A stretch of 64,000 nt of DNA from contig JBBQWV010000020.1 of NCBI GenBank assembly GCA_038210275.1, positions 1 to 64,000 on the forward strand, written 5' to 3'. The DNA comes from PALSA-1296 sp038210275. GTDB taxonomy: Bacteria; Bacteroidota; Ignavibacteria; Palsa-1295. This document shows positions 8,777 through 18,225 of the stretch, piece after piece. Within the stretch, counting starts at the first letter, position 1, and the number at the start of each line of letters is the position of its first letter. Below the pieces are notes generated by a model. That model saw only the letters and a list, made by a program, of their open reading frames with translations. It ran no database searches and was not told where the DNA came from. The position numbers were made by a program, and so were the translations under genes.

Positions 8777-10732
8777 ATGAAACGTTCTCTTCTTCTTATA
8801 GTAGTTGTGTTTTGCGGCTTACTTTCAGTGGCAAAATCATTTGCACAGGATACCACTTTGGCACGTATAGTTTATACTAATAGTGATCGTAAGGCTATCC
8901 TTGCGAAGACTGTTAGCGTTGCAAAAGTCGATACGCTCTTTCAATCATTTGGAAGTCTTCAACTAAAGAATCTTGCGATTCTTGCTTCGACACGGGATGG
9001 AAAGTCCCTCATGATCGGAGGAAGGGCAGTATTCATTAATCCTATCAATGGCTCACCCGATAGTGTTTGGGCAATTGCACGTATTGATTCGCCGTTTCAT
9101 AATACAGGCTTTTTCAACCCTCTGTCTGTTCCACCGTCAATTGGCGGTGCAAAAATTTTAAAGATCATTACATCCGAGGCGGGCGGAACCGATCCATTCC
9201 TGAAGATGCTTCCGCTTGGAGTGTTATCACCTGATGAGAAGCATTGGTTTGTTACGCCGAGCAAAGAATCTCCGGGTAGTGGCAACCAATGGTTCTTCCA
9301 TGGAAATTTTGATGGCACAGGCGTCGTAGATTCCTTTTATGTAGACCCAATTTCTGCTATTGGTAGTGCCTCTGCTAAAAGTGGGTATCACATGAGTAAC
9401 CTTACCGTCAGTGACGATGGCAATACAATGATCACTGTGGTGTTTGATCAAATTAACTCAGATAAACCCCGCGCTCAGGTTTTTAGTTGGAATCCCAATA
9501 TTCCAAACGGGAGTTTCCCATTTACTGCTTCTGACATCACTGGTGCTGTCTCAGGTTTACGTCAAGCTTGGAATATGGATTCGAGTTTTGCATTTGCTCT
9601 GCGTGTTATTCCAGGGCAAAACCCTCCTGAATGCGAACTTGCACTTGCTCCGAATTTAACAGGTAATCTCAATTTCTATACATTCCGTGCTTCAGGTTCG
9701 ATCAGCACAATTAATTCCGGTCGCACGATAGCACGTAACGTGCTTCCAAAAGGCTCTGATGCAAAGACATTACAATTTTTCACGGGCAGAACCGGCAATC
9801 CGCAAACGGCTGATGATGATAAAGAAGTGATCACCCCTTCGCAAGGAGCTCCAAATGGTAATGGCGGAGATATGATGTTCTCGCCGGGTGGAGACTCAAT
9901 TGTTTTTGTCACTTGTAGGAGTGACGATGTTGCAACGCCTGAAGAATCAGGAGTCTATATCTATAAATTTGGTGGAGGGGTAACACTTGTGCAGAATGAT
10001 CCGCTGAAGATGGAGCGCCAGCCGATATTTGCAGGAAAGGTTGTCCATAAATTTATTCCGCCGCCACCGCCAAAATATGTGCCGGGTATTGCAATCCTTG
10101 ATAGCTCTGTGCTTAATTTCGGAGTAGATTCGATCGCTGATCCATCTGCGCAGACATTTTTTAAATTGATGGATACTTCCGCTTCGCAAGTAATTGTAAA
10201 ATCTGCGACATTCAAAGGCACCGGAGCCGGAGCTTTTTCTTTAGTATCTCCGACTACTTTTCCGTTTACTCTTGCAGCAAGAAACAATACAACGTTTGTT
10301 GTGAAGTTCACACCGGCAGCAGAGCAGCTTTATAGCGCTACACTCGAAATTCTTTATCAGGATAGCGTGACTTCTGAAAAGGATAGCGTATTAACTATTG
10401 CCATGTCCGGTACAGGCATCAAGAAAAAACCGATCACCGGCGGTGTAAGTGCATCTTCTCCTGCGTCGTTCGATCTAACGATCATGCCGAATCCATTCAC
10501 TTCGAGCACTCAGATCACGGTAACTGCTCGCGAAGCAGGCTCTGCATCATTTGAGATTCGTGATCTTTTGGGGAAAGAAGTCTATTCATCGAATAAACTC
10601 TCTCTCGGAGTAAATGAAAAATATAACTATTCACTCGATGCGAATGCTCTTCATCTTGTTCCCGGTACGTATTTTGTCATCGTCCGTTCAGCCGGTGATG
10701 AGTTAACACGTAAGGTGATCTATGTGAAGTAA
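8777..10732 (+). CDS. Secreted T9SS protein with ASPM/SPD-2-like domain
   Basis: 651 aa from MKRSLLLIVVVF (signal peptide, cleavage after SFAQ). Residues about 30-430 contain repeated beta-propeller-like strands (SPDEKHWFVTPSK, SVSDDGNTMI-like, FSPGGDSIVFVT). An Ig-like choice-of-anchor/ASPM-SPD-2-Hydin domain follows (LNFGVDSIADPSAQ...FTVKFTP-type strand). The C-terminus (MPNPFTSSTQITVTAREAG...FEIRDLLGKEVY...GTYFVIVRSAG...RKVIYVK) is a type A T9SS sorting domain. Probably exported and anchored or released by T9SS. Ends with a strong terminator. Confidence 0.82.
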   Translation: MKRSLLLIVVVFCGLLSVAKSFAQDTTLARIVYTNSDRKAILAKTVSVAKVDTLFQSFGSLQLKNLAILASTRDGKSLMIGGRAVFINPINGSPDSVWAIARIDSPFHNTGFFNPLSVPPSIGGAKILKIITSEAGGTDPFLKMLPLGVLSPDEKHWFVTPSKESPGSGNQWFFHGNFDGTGVVDSFYVDPISAIGSASAKSGYHMSNLTVSDDGNTMITVVFDQINSDKPRAQVFSWNPNIPNGSFPFTASDITGAVSGLRQAWNMDSSFAFALRVIPGQNPPECELALAPNLTGNLNFYTFRASGSISTINSGRTIARNVLPKGSDAKTLQFFTGRTGNPQTADDDKEVITPSQGAPNGNGGDMMFSPGGDSIVFVTCRSDDVATPEESGVYIYKFGGGVTLVQNDPLKMERQPIFAGKVVHKFIPPPPPKYVPGIAILDSSVLNFGVDSIADPSAQTFFKLMDTSASQVIVKSATFKGTGAGAFSLVSPTTFPFTLAARNNTTFVVKFTPAAEQLYSATLEILYQDSVTSEKDSVLTIAMSGTGIKKKPITGGVSASSPASFDLTIMPNPFTSSTQITVTAREAGSASFEIRDLLGKEVYSSNKLSLGVNEKYNYSLDANALHLVPGTYFVIVRSAGDELTRKVIYVK

Positions 10733-10783
10733 GAAATAAAATACGTATGTCATTCTTCGCATCAATGAGAATGACAAGTTGTG

Positions 10784-10823
10784 AAAAAGTCAGAAGTTAG
10801 ATCACTCTAACTTCTGACTTTTT
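10784..10823 (+). terminator. Strong intrinsic terminator
   Basis: Perfect 18-bp stem with the 4-nt loop TCAC, bounded by A5 and T5; works on both strands. A weaker hairpin (GTCATTCT/AGAATGAC, 10750-10775) precedes it. Confidence 0.85.
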
Positions 10824-10904
10824 ATTTCTGACTTTCCCTGCTGCTCGGGGATTGCAGCCGGAAAGAAATTCTTTTTTATACCTATTCTTTCTTCCTATAA
10901 ATTT

Positions 10905-10973
10905 TGAATGCCGACACCATTTGCATGACATCGGCATCCAAAAATCAAGGGAGGGTATGTGTTAGCTATTTCC
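10905..10973 (-). ncRNA. Candidate short hairpin RNA, copy 1
   Basis: On the minus strand, a -7 box TATTTTTG (10979-10986) is followed by AACACATACCCTCCCTTGA (10945-10963) and a 13-bp hairpin (10908-10937, loop TTGC). Three positions of the stem are C-A mismatches on the plus strand but G-U pairs on the minus strand, so the minus strand is the structured RNA. A second copy lies at 18747-18815. The predicted size is about 70 nt. It could also be a 3' end of a longer transcript. Confidence 0.45.
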
Positions 10974-10978
10974 TAATA

Positions 10979-11033
10979 CAAAAATATAAAAATAATAGTC
11001 CGATAACAAATCGGAAATATAGGAAAGCTTAGT
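10979..11033 (-). promoter_or_regulatory. CTTAGT/41-nt/-7-box promoter module, copy 1
   Basis: Plus-strand reading: CAAAAATA (10979-10986), 41 nt, CTTAGT (11028-11033). On the minus strand this is ACTAAG, 41 nt, TATTTTTG. The same spacing recurs at 11275, 13743 and 23971. Confidence 0.5.
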
Positions 11034-11130
11034 TAAGGTTTTTTTCGGGGTATTCAAGAGAAATTAATGCGGATATTCTCGCTGTTCTTTATCAGTAGCA
11101 GAATAGCAACAACAAATAGATGGATGAGAC

Positions 11131-11268
11131 CTAGAAAAAAGATGTACCTGCCCCCTTGCCACAAGAAAACAGGTACGATTGATGTGTGCATCGGACCAAT
11201 TGAAAACACTCTTCAAATACGGTATCCTATTGGGCAGGGGGCTAACCTGATAGCTTGTATCCAAATCT
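11131..11268 (-). ncRNA. Candidate small RNA or orphan leader
   Basis: A minus-strand segment bounded by the promoter module at 11275-11329 and by a hairpin with U-tract (11144-11150 pairs with 11170-11176, GTACCTG/CAGGTAC, then six U). The loop segment CCCCCTTGCC (11151-11160) can instead pair with GGGCAGGGGG (11232-11241), giving two mutually exclusive folds as in an attenuator. No credible open frame lies inside. Length about 137 nt. Function unknown. Confidence 0.35.
11144..11176 (-). terminator. Intrinsic terminator-like hairpin
   Basis: GTACCTG/CAGGTAC stem; on the minus strand it is followed after two bases by six U (plus-strand A run 11135-11140). Confidence 0.5.
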
Positions 11269-11274
11269 TCAACA

Positions 11275-11329
11275 CAAAAATACACAATTCCCCACAATTA
11301 AACAAATCTATTTTCTGGGAAAGCTTAGT
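11275..11329 (-). promoter_or_regulatory. CTTAGT/41-nt/-7-box promoter module, copy 2
   Basis: CAAAAATA (11275-11282), 41 nt, CTTAGT (11324-11329), read as a minus-strand promoter. About 65 bp around it is nearly identical to 13743-13806, including the ACAATTCCCCACAAT stretch. It sits just beyond the stop codon of the 11366 gene and points away from it. Confidence 0.55.
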
Positions 11330-11365
11330 CGGAAGTAAATAATGTTAAATTTAAGACGATTTAGT

Positions 11366-13249
11366 CTATTTTCCGGCGTTTATGATTAGGAAACCGATTC
11401 TTGGAGTCCAAGCTGCTGTTCCGGCATTTAGTACACTTGCCCGAGTTACACGAATGAGGAATGTGCCAGTGCCGCGACTTTCAGCAACGCAGCTTATTGC
11501 TTCCCCTCCAGCGCCGTAGTTGATCTTTGTTGCGTCGCTATTGAGTATCGTCAGAAGAATTATGCTGGTGGATTTTACATACCTATTTTTTACCGTGAGT
11601 GTTCCGCTTACAAGACCTTGTGCTGCGGGTGCGGCAAGTGCAGCAAGATCAACTACCCCAGAGGGACCTTGATCTGTCAGTCCGTTGGCATCATCTTCTG
11701 TGAGGATGTTATTTCCTGCCGTGTTATCGTTAGCTGTATTTGACGCTTGTCTTCCAACGATGAATCCACCGTTCACAATTTGCAATCCACAGTTTTGGTT
11801 TGCATCTGTGGTTGTACCATTTCCTTCAGCTCGGACACCCGTGCCTGCGTTTGTGTTTGCTCCCTGTGTTGCATCGGTTGCAATACCTAAAACACCATAA
11901 ATATGACCACCTGATCCACCATTACCACTTGCAGTGCCGCTGATCGCTGTTCCTGAAGTCCCTGCCGTTGATGCAGTAAGCGCCGTAGAAGTATTTGTGC
12001 TGCTGCTGATTACAAAATTTCCGGACTGACCTGTTGTTGTACTCGAATTGGTCAAAGATAGGAGGGTAGTAGTTGTATTTGAAGTATTCGTTATTGGAAT
12101 CGTTAGAGGGGTTGCCCAACTTAAGACGACAGTATAAGGAGTTGCGCCACTTATAGTGTTGATCGAAAGCAACTGTCCGGCAGTCGGGACCGCTGTAGGT
12201 AACGTATAGTTAAATGTATTCGAAGCCTGAGCACCTGCTTGGAATGAGGAAACACCATCCTTTGTCCCTTGTAATTTCAGAATACCTGCAGTGCCTGTTA
12301 CACTTGCAGTACCGGTGTTCGATAAGATAATATTGCCAGTATGGACATCAAGCAATTCAAGGGGGCTTGCAGCCGGGAATGTTCCATAAGAAGCTGAGTA
12401 GCCAATACCAAATTTTCCTGATTCAAGGAGCGTAGCACTCTGTCCGATACTGAGAACATACTGTGGAGTTGCTTGCGTTGAAGCAAAAAGGAATTGGAAT
12501 TCCTCTCCGGTACCGGATGAAACATTTTGCCCGCCCCTAAGATCTGCAGTTCGAGCTTCTAAACGAATATTCGATTGCACTTTTGCACCCGGAATAAATC
12601 CAAAGTCAACAAGGTCAATTCCCGCTGAACTTGGAGACTGTTCAAAGAGAGCGCCATTCGAACCATTCCTATCTTGAAGTCTCAATCTACTTGTGCCATA
12701 AACATCATTGGTCTCTTCCATGATCAATTCTTTAGCTGTGCCAGATGCAGTAATTTTTGATCCGGAAGTTACGATTCCAATATCACCACCTAAAGTAAGT
12801 AATTGTGGGGCTGTAGTTGAATTGACTCCAATATTTCCTGTTGAAAGAATTCGCATTCTCTCCGTTGCACTTGTTGCAAGAATAAGATTCTGGGCGTCGC
12901 TTGTGCCAAAATAATTTTGGTTAGCCGCAACTCCGGGTGTTGTACCTGCATTTCCTGAGAGTGACCAGTAGCTTGATCCGAGAAGTGTTCCGGGATTAGT
13001 CCATCCCAGCGTTCCTATTGCGTCGGTGGTGACAAGAATTTGTCCTAAAGCGCCTACTGCCGAGGGAAAAGTTAGCGAATAAGCACTTGTCAATGTTGTC
13101 GGAGTTTTTAGAGTAAGCGATACGATAGGTGAACTGTTATCACCTAAAACAAATTTTCGCGCGAATTTATTGTCGAATGTCTGAGCGTCCGATCGCATGG
13201 CAAATCCGGTTGTCACCAGCACAAAGAGAAGAACAGCATTCCTTATCAT
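11366..13249 (-). CDS. Secreted fibre-like protein (array 1)
   Basis: About 627 aa from MIRNAVLLF, chosen because it lines up with MIIKKALYL of the next paralogue; in-frame ATGs reach back to 13267. After the signal peptide (ends SDAQ) comes the array's entry domain: ARKFVLGDNSSPIVSLTLK...SAYSLTFPSAVG-LGQILVTTDAIGTLGWTNP. Next is the WSLSGN...NYFGTSDAQNLILATSATERMRILSTG module, then low-complexity threonine/serine/glycine stalk sequence. The C-terminal domain (LTVKNRYVKSTSIILLTILNSD...FLIRVTR) resembles the end domain of phage-type fibres. The gene has its own promoter and a leader of nearly 500 nt. Confidence 0.75.
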   Translation of the reverse strand: MIRNAVLLFVLVTTGFAMRSDAQTFDNKFARKFVLGDNSSPIVSLTLKTPTTLTSAYSLTFPSAVGALGQILVTTDAIGTLGWTNPGTLLGSSYWSLSGNAGTTPGVAANQNYFGTSDAQNLILATSATERMRILSTGNIGVNSTTAPQLLTLGGDIGIVTSGSKITASGTAKELIMEETNDVYGTSRLRLQDRNGSNGALFEQSPSSAGIDLVDFGFIPGAKVQSNIRLEARTADLRGGQNVSSGTGEEFQFLFASTQATPQYVLSIGQSATLLESGKFGIGYSASYGTFPAASPLELLDVHTGNIILSNTGTASVTGTAGILKLQGTKDGVSSFQAGAQASNTFNYTLPTAVPTAGQLLSINTISGATPYTVVLSWATPLTIPITNTSNTTTTLLSLTNSSTTTGQSGNFVISSSTNTSTALTASTAGTSGTAISGTASGNGGSGGHIYGVLGIATDATQGANTNAGTGVRAEGNGTTTDANQNCGLQIVNGGFIVGRQASNTANDNTAGNNILTEDDANGLTDQGPSGVVDLAALAAPAAQGLVSGTLTVKNRYVKSTSIILLTILNSDATKINYGAGGEAISCVAESRGTGTFLIRVTRASVLNAGTAAWTPRIGFLIINAGK

Positions 13250-13742
13250 TGTCATCATAGATATCAAACAAATTAAAATGAATCTGCTCTACCACTATCT
13301 CTATGTTCCACCGACTTGAGTTCATGACTGATCCATCTGACCAGCAGAAATTCCGTGAAGTCAAATCAGTTGTTGATCGCTTCGCTTCATGAACTTTGAA
13401 AGCATAGAATACCTCTTCCACGTGCGGGCACCGCATGGATAATCGTCAGCCTACTGCTCAAATGTAATCCTTGGTTTTTTAGTGATAAGCGACCTAGATG
13501 TCGCAACCAAAGAGAGAGCAAACTATTGTCGTCGAAGAACGAAAATGGTACATGGCACCGATAGAGAGAAAAGTATCGAATTCGATACCATTCACATTGA
13601 TCAGTTCAATAAAGATTCGGAAGGATCCGAATCAAACCCATTTGTGCTATGACTCCATTAGCCTACTTACCGGCTTAAGGTAATCAGATTTCAATCTTCC
13701 CGTGGTTGGGAGAGTATTAGTGATAGATACAAGAATTCCCTA
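13250..13742 (-). promoter_or_regulatory. Long leader of the 11366-13249 gene
   Basis: About 490 nt between the -7 box at 13743 and the start codon, without a credible gene. It holds CTTCCCGTGGTTGGG (13696-13710) near the predicted transcript start, GCGAC/GTCGC-type inverted repeats near 13491-13505, and a TTCATGA...TCATGAA hairpin (13322-13395 region). A second possible -7 box, TACATTTG on the minus strand, lies at 13459-13466. Confidence 0.35.
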
Positions 13743-13797
13743 CAAAAATACACAATTCCCCACAATCAAACAAATTTATTTTTAGGGGAAGCTTAGT
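13743..13797 (-). promoter_or_regulatory. CTTAGT/41-nt/-7-box promoter module, copy 3
   Basis: CAAAAATA (13743-13750), 41 nt, CTTAGT (13792-13797). Read on the minus strand it would drive the fibre gene starting at 13249 through a long leader. Confidence 0.55.
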
Positions 13798-13825
13798 CGG
13801 AGGTAAAATTTGGATAGTAAGTCGA

Positions 13826-15571
13826 TTACATCGCTAACTCGAATCCGATTATCACTATCGATCCTGCTACGGCTCCGGTATGAGTAACTTGTATAGAGAT
13901 TAGATCCCCTGCAACAAATGATATTACATTTGCAGTATTATTCCCGGTAGTTGCGGCTCCGGCGACTGTAACAGCAAGAGCAGTATTTACACCATTTATC
14001 CGTACCGTAAGTGTTTTAGAGGTTCCAACGCCGGGCGCTGCAGTTAAGCTTACATATAAATTTTGCACTACGCCTGATCGTGTCGCGACAATTTGGGTTT
14101 TATTTTCGGCTGCATTCTGACCTGTGCTAAACGTAAAAAAATTATTTACTAATGAGTTAGCAGCGGTGTTCCCGGCTATAACTGTTATCGCATTACTCGT
14201 CCAACCCAGAGTGACCGATGGCGATGATACTGCTGTCGCTGTCAAAACTTGATTGACTGTTGGAATAGTAGTCGGTAAGGTATAATTAAGATTTGTTGCT
14301 CCTTGGGCGCCAGCTTGGAAGGTGCTTATCCCTGTGCTTGTTCCTTGAAGTTGTAGTTGATTTGCTGTTCCGGCATTAGATAAAAGTAGATTACCGCTCT
14401 TAATTTCCAGTGATTGCCCCGGAGTATTTGTTCCAATACCAAGACGAGAATTTGTACTGTCGAAGAAAAATTTTGATGCGCTCTGTTTAAGCCATCCATC
14501 AGATCCTGCAAAAGCAATAGCTCCGGCAGTAAATAATCCGAAGCGAGGCTTGCCAAGGTTGACAAGGATTTTTCCTAATGTAGCGTCCACGAATGCGATA
14601 TAGCCAATAACCATAGTGAAGTTTGGTGATAACGGTCGTGTTGCTGTATATGCGCCGGCAGTTGTCGGAGAAACATAAAGTGGCTGGCCTGCAGAAAAAG
14701 CAGACGTATTTAATTGGTGAACAACACCGAACGATGTTACGTATCCTGTACTATTATTCGTAATTGTTTCTGTGCAAATTCCTATTGCGTCTGTCGTTGC
14801 AAGTGCATCTGATTTTGAAAGACCGATCGTCGGAAGTCCGGTGGCAACATCATTTCCATTAATATAGACGACAGATCCATTTGCGATCGAAGCGCCGGTG
14901 ACATTTTTAACACGTACCCATTCTTCTTGCCCAAGGTTCATTGTAACACCGCTATGATCGTTATAATATGCAATAGTCTTCTCAGCAGTGTCATAGAACA
15001 CTCTTGCTTCGGCATAAGCGGGTTTACCGGTTGTGGCAATTGTCCGAAGTGTATTTGCATATACTTCGCCATTAACAGTTACTGCTGAAACAGCTGTTGT
15101 TGTTCCAACGAGTAGTTCTCCGGTTGATGCAACACGGACTCGTTCAGAACCACCTGTAAAAAACTCTATAGGTTGTGCAGTTGCATTCGTAGTTGCGAAA
15201 ACTAACGGAAATAAACTTGTTGTGCCGAGAAAATTACCTGTCGTTCCGTTATAAGCACTTGCAGTTGCATTTCCTGAAATAGACCAATAGCTGCCTGCAA
15301 AGACAGTTGCTGGGTCAGTCCAACCTAAAGTACCAGCGGCATCAGTAGTGATAAAGATCTGACCTAAGCCTCCGACAGCAGGAGGAAAGATCAGTGAGTA
15401 AGCACTTGTCAATGTTGTCGGAGTTTTTAATGTCAGGGAAATAACAGGTGCACTGTTATCACCTAAGACAAATTTCCGAGCATACTTATTATCGTAGGTT
15501 TGAGCAGAAACAGCGGTGGCAAATACCACCGCTGTCAGTACGATCAGATAAAGTGCTTTCTTTATTATCAT
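13826..15571 (-). CDS. Secreted fibre-like protein (array 1)
   Basis: 581 aa. The signal peptide ends VSAQ. The entry domain (YARKFVLGDNSAPVISLTLK...LGQIFITTDAAGTLGWTDP) is nearly identical to that of the 11366 gene. Then come WSISGNATASAYNGTTGNFLGT, QPIEFFTGGSERVRVASTG, and a module EWVRVKNVTGASIANGSVVYINGND...IGICTETITNNSTGYVTSFGVV...LYVSPTTAGAYT of a kind seen in phage tail and capsid-associated proteins. The C-terminus is a beta-sandwich (LTVRINGVNTALAV...VIIGFELAM). It is the last gene of a probable operon with the frameshifted gene 51 bp upstream. Confidence 0.75.
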   Translation of the reverse strand: MIIKKALYLIVLTAVVFATAVSAQTYDNKYARKFVLGDNSAPVISLTLKTPTTLTSAYSLIFPPAVGGLGQIFITTDAAGTLGWTDPATVFAGSYWSISGNATASAYNGTTGNFLGTTSLFPLVFATTNATAQPIEFFTGGSERVRVASTGELLVGTTTAVSAVTVNGEVYANTLRTIATTGKPAYAEARVFYDTAEKTIAYYNDHSGVTMNLGQEEWVRVKNVTGASIANGSVVYINGNDVATGLPTIGLSKSDALATTDAIGICTETITNNSTGYVTSFGVVHQLNTSAFSAGQPLYVSPTTAGAYTATRPLSPNFTMVIGYIAFVDATLGKILVNLGKPRFGLFTAGAIAFAGSDGWLKQSASKFFFDSTNSRLGIGTNTPGQSLEIKSGNLLLSNAGTANQLQLQGTSTGISTFQAGAQGATNLNYTLPTTIPTVNQVLTATAVSSPSVTLGWTSNAITVIAGNTAANSLVNNFFTFSTGQNAAENKTQIVATRSGVVQNLYVSLTAAPGVGTSKTLTVRINGVNTALAVTVAGAATTGNNTANVISFVAGDLISIQVTHTGAVAGSIVIIGFELAM

Positions 15572-15622
15572 ATATTGAATGCGAATTACGCTATGATAAA
15601 TTAACTTATTTTCCGTATGTTA

Positions 15623-17249
15623 TTAGCTTGTTGCTACAACTTTCCAGTTTGTTCCGTTGTAGATAAGCGTTACTGTGCCGCTCGGTCCTAAGAGAATATC
15701 TCCGCCGCCAGGAATGTATATCTGGTTTGCTGCAGTAGAGCTTGCATTGAGGTGGCGAAGATTGATGTAGAATGTTCCTGTGTTTTCAAGAACGACCACA
15801 CGTCCTGTAGCGCCAGCAACGATACCCGTAAGATCAGCAGCAGCAGTGCTCGAGATCTGATAATAAGAATTTGCAACACCGACAATTAAATTGTTCTGTG
15901 TAGGAGTTGCGACGCTTACTGACGCAGAAGTAAAGGCATGGGCGCCTAATGTCTGTGTGCCTGTCCAAGTATTTGCATGGGCAAGATCAATACCGAGTTG
16001 GTTCGAAGCGACTTTTAATGTTGCATCATATTTTAAGATGTCGGCATTAAGTGTGCTTGCTGTTCCAAGATTGATTGCAGTCACCGCATGATTTCCTGCT
16101 GCTGCAGTTGCGCCGATCACGTTCGTACCGGCAAGGTCCGGTGATGTCTCCTGCGAGAGTAATTGCAGATGATGGATTAGCCCATGTTGCAACTCCGCTT
16201 GCATTTTCTGTAAGAACAAATCCTGCTGTCTGATTACCATCAACGTAAACAAATTTACCTGCACCAGTGATCGTTTGAGCACCAGTCCAGTTATTTGCGT
16301 GAGTAAGATCAATTCCAAGCTGATTGCCTGCAACCTTCAATGTTGCATCATACTTTAAGATGTCCGCATTCAAAGTACTTGCTGTACCCAGATTTATGGC
16401 AGTAACAGCGTGGTTACCTGCAGCTGCGGTTCCGGCAATTACGTTCGTACCTGCAGGTCCGGTGATATCACCGGCAAGTGTAATCGCAGATGATGGGTTT
16501 GCCCATGTTGCAACACCGCTGGCATTTTCAGTAAGAACAAAACCCGCCGTCTGATTACCATCAACGTAAATAAGTTTACCTGCTCCGGTGATCGTCTGAG
16601 CACCTGTCCAGTTATTTGCATGGGTAAGATCAATACCAAGCTGATTGCTTACAACCTTCAATGTTGCATCATACTTTAACGCGTCAGCATTTAATGAACT
16701 TGCTGTTCCGTTATTTAATCCACCGATGATATTATTTCCCTGCGCGGCAGATGTCGGCAATGTTTGAACACCCGTCCAGGTGTTTGCATGAGTAAGATCA
16801 ACACCGAGCTGATTCGCAGCAACCTTTAATGAGACATCATATTTTAAGATGTCTGCTTTCAAAGAACTTGCTGTTCCAAGATTGATCGCTGTAACGGCGT
16901 CATTTCCTGCGGCTGCAGTGGCAGCAATAGTATTTGCCCCTGCTGAACCAATGATGTCACCGGCGAGTGTGATGCCCGTTGATGGATTAGTCCACGAAAG
17001 AACTCCTGCTCCATCGGTCGTCAGCATATAGCCGCTCGTTCCTGCGGTCGCAGGAAATGTCAGCGTATAGGATGAGCCAAGAACCGGCGCTTGAATGGAT
17101 ATAGTATTTGTTGGTGATATGCTGCCGCTTGCAAGAACAAGTCTGGTAGCATAGTCAGACTTAAACGTCTGAGCATCTGCGTGTGAAGCAAACATCACTA
17201 CAAGAGCGATGAAAGCGATCGTTATCTGTTTCGTACTGTTAGTTCTCAT
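15623..17249 (-). pseudogene. Fibre-like repeat protein broken by a 1-bp insertion (array 1)
   Basis: The gene starts at 17249 (signal peptide MRTNSTKQITIAF..., ends ADAQ) and carries the entry domain followed by repeats of 107 residues containing AINLGTAS-LNADILKYDATLKV-NQLGIDLTHANNWTGAQT. The frame is lost in the third copy of AGDITGP and resumes in another frame to the stop at 15623 (tail ends NWKVVATS). At DNA level the repeat period is 321 bp (16343 to 16664), but 322 bp between 16021 and 16343. An extra A at 16133-16134 (GCAAGG versus GCAGG in the copy at 16454) explains it. The repaired product would be about 541 aa. It may be a pseudogene, a phase variant or a sequencing error. Confidence 0.8.
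15940..16790 (-). repeat. Coding repeats with 321-bp period
   Basis: Landmark TTGCATCATA recurs at 16021, 16343 and 16664. Units are highly similar at DNA level, so slippage or recombination within the gene is possible. Confidence 0.8.
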
Positions 17250-17298
17250 TTGAGTGTTTGTTGAATATTGGCAGAATTTGCCAGTTAAGTAAAAAAAA

Positions 17299-18225
17299 TT
17301 AGTTGGTTGATATCATGGTCCAATGTCCGTCCGCAGCGTCAAATATAAATGTCGCTGAGCCTTTCGGGGCTAAGATCACATCGGTATTGCCCGGAAGATC
17401 AAATTGATTTCCCGAGGCAGAACTTCCATTCAGGCTTTTTAAGGTAATGGCGAATGATCCAACATTAATAAGGATCACCATTCTGCCATCATTAACTCCA
17501 CTGGAATTTAAACCTGTTACATTCAGATCGGCGCTTGAACTGATGCGGAAATATGTTGCGGTTGAATTTAGAGTAAGATCATTAACAGGATTTACATTGA
17601 GTGACCCTGCTCCTATAAATTGAGAATTTGTGCTGACCGTTACCGTTGAGCCATTTGCGATCCATGAAAGATTGCCTGTTGCATCATTGGTTAATACCAT
17701 CCCGCTGCTCGATGCCTGTGTAGTTGGCCATGAGTAGGGGATATTATTGACCTGTGTGATATTTCCGTTGTTATCAACTTGGAATTGATTTGCAGAGCCG
17801 ATGGAAACTGTGCCTGTTGGGCTGATGGACATTCTCACATTCGCAAGTCCATTGGTAATAAATTGAAGTTCTTTATTATCAAGAGTTCCAAGTTGATTCT
17901 TCGTAGAGGCTCCGATCGTATTTCCGCCAAGCTCCCATGCAGAGATGTTTGCAAATGGATTATTGATCCAGGACATATTGCCGTTTGCATCAGTTACTAA
18001 ATAACTTATCGCAGTAGATGGGGGAGTGTTCGGAAAATGAAGCTGATAGGAAGATGTAAGCGGGGAATTAAGATCCCACTGAAGTGTCCGACCTGAACTT
18101 GTTCCATCGTCAATCTGGAACGCCCTTGCACCGAAAGTACGGGGAAGCACTTGAGCATCTAATTTGCCGCAAGCAAAAAAGATGATCATAAAAAAGGCAA
18201 TTGCCATTCTTTCTTTTACAAACAT
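17299..18225 (-). CDS. Secreted fibre-like protein (array 1)
   Basis: 308 aa. Signal peptide ending LDAQ, then RTFGARAFQIDDGTSSGRTLQWD...SSYQLHFPNTPP...YLVTDANGNMSWINNP, the DDG form of the entry domain also seen in the protein at 22779. The middle has WELGGNTIGAS...LGTLDNKELQFITNGLANVRMSIS. The C-terminal ~90 residues (ITLKSLNGSSASGNQFDLPGNTDVILAPKGSATFIFD...WTMIS) match the tail domain of the frameshifted neighbour and of phage-like fibres. It is the first gene of a probable operon of three (gaps of 49 and 51 bp). The leader contains a CCCGTGG motif and a CAGACG/CGTCTG hairpin. Confidence 0.75.
   Translation of the reverse strand: MFVKERMAIAFFMIIFFACGKLDAQVLPRTFGARAFQIDDGTSSGRTLQWDLNSPLTSSYQLHFPNTPPSTAISYLVTDANGNMSWINNPFANISAWELGGNTIGASTKNQLGTLDNKELQFITNGLANVRMSISPTGTVSIGSANQFQVDNNGNITQVNNIPYSWPTTQASSSGMVLTNDATGNLSWIANGSTVTVSTNSQFIGAGSLNVNPVNDLTLNSTATYFRISSSADLNVTGLNSSGVNDGRMVILINVGSFAITLKSLNGSSASGNQFDLPGNTDVILAPKGSATFIFDAADGHWTMISTN

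Noticed and set aside
11067..11342. Open frames on both strands in the 11.07-11.34 kb gap
   Set aside because: No protein-like composition, they cover conserved promoter and hairpin sequences, and no family resemblance.
13167..13436. 89-codon minus-strand frame in the leader of the 13249 gene
   Set aside because: Overlaps the start of a real gene in another frame and contains leader hairpins.
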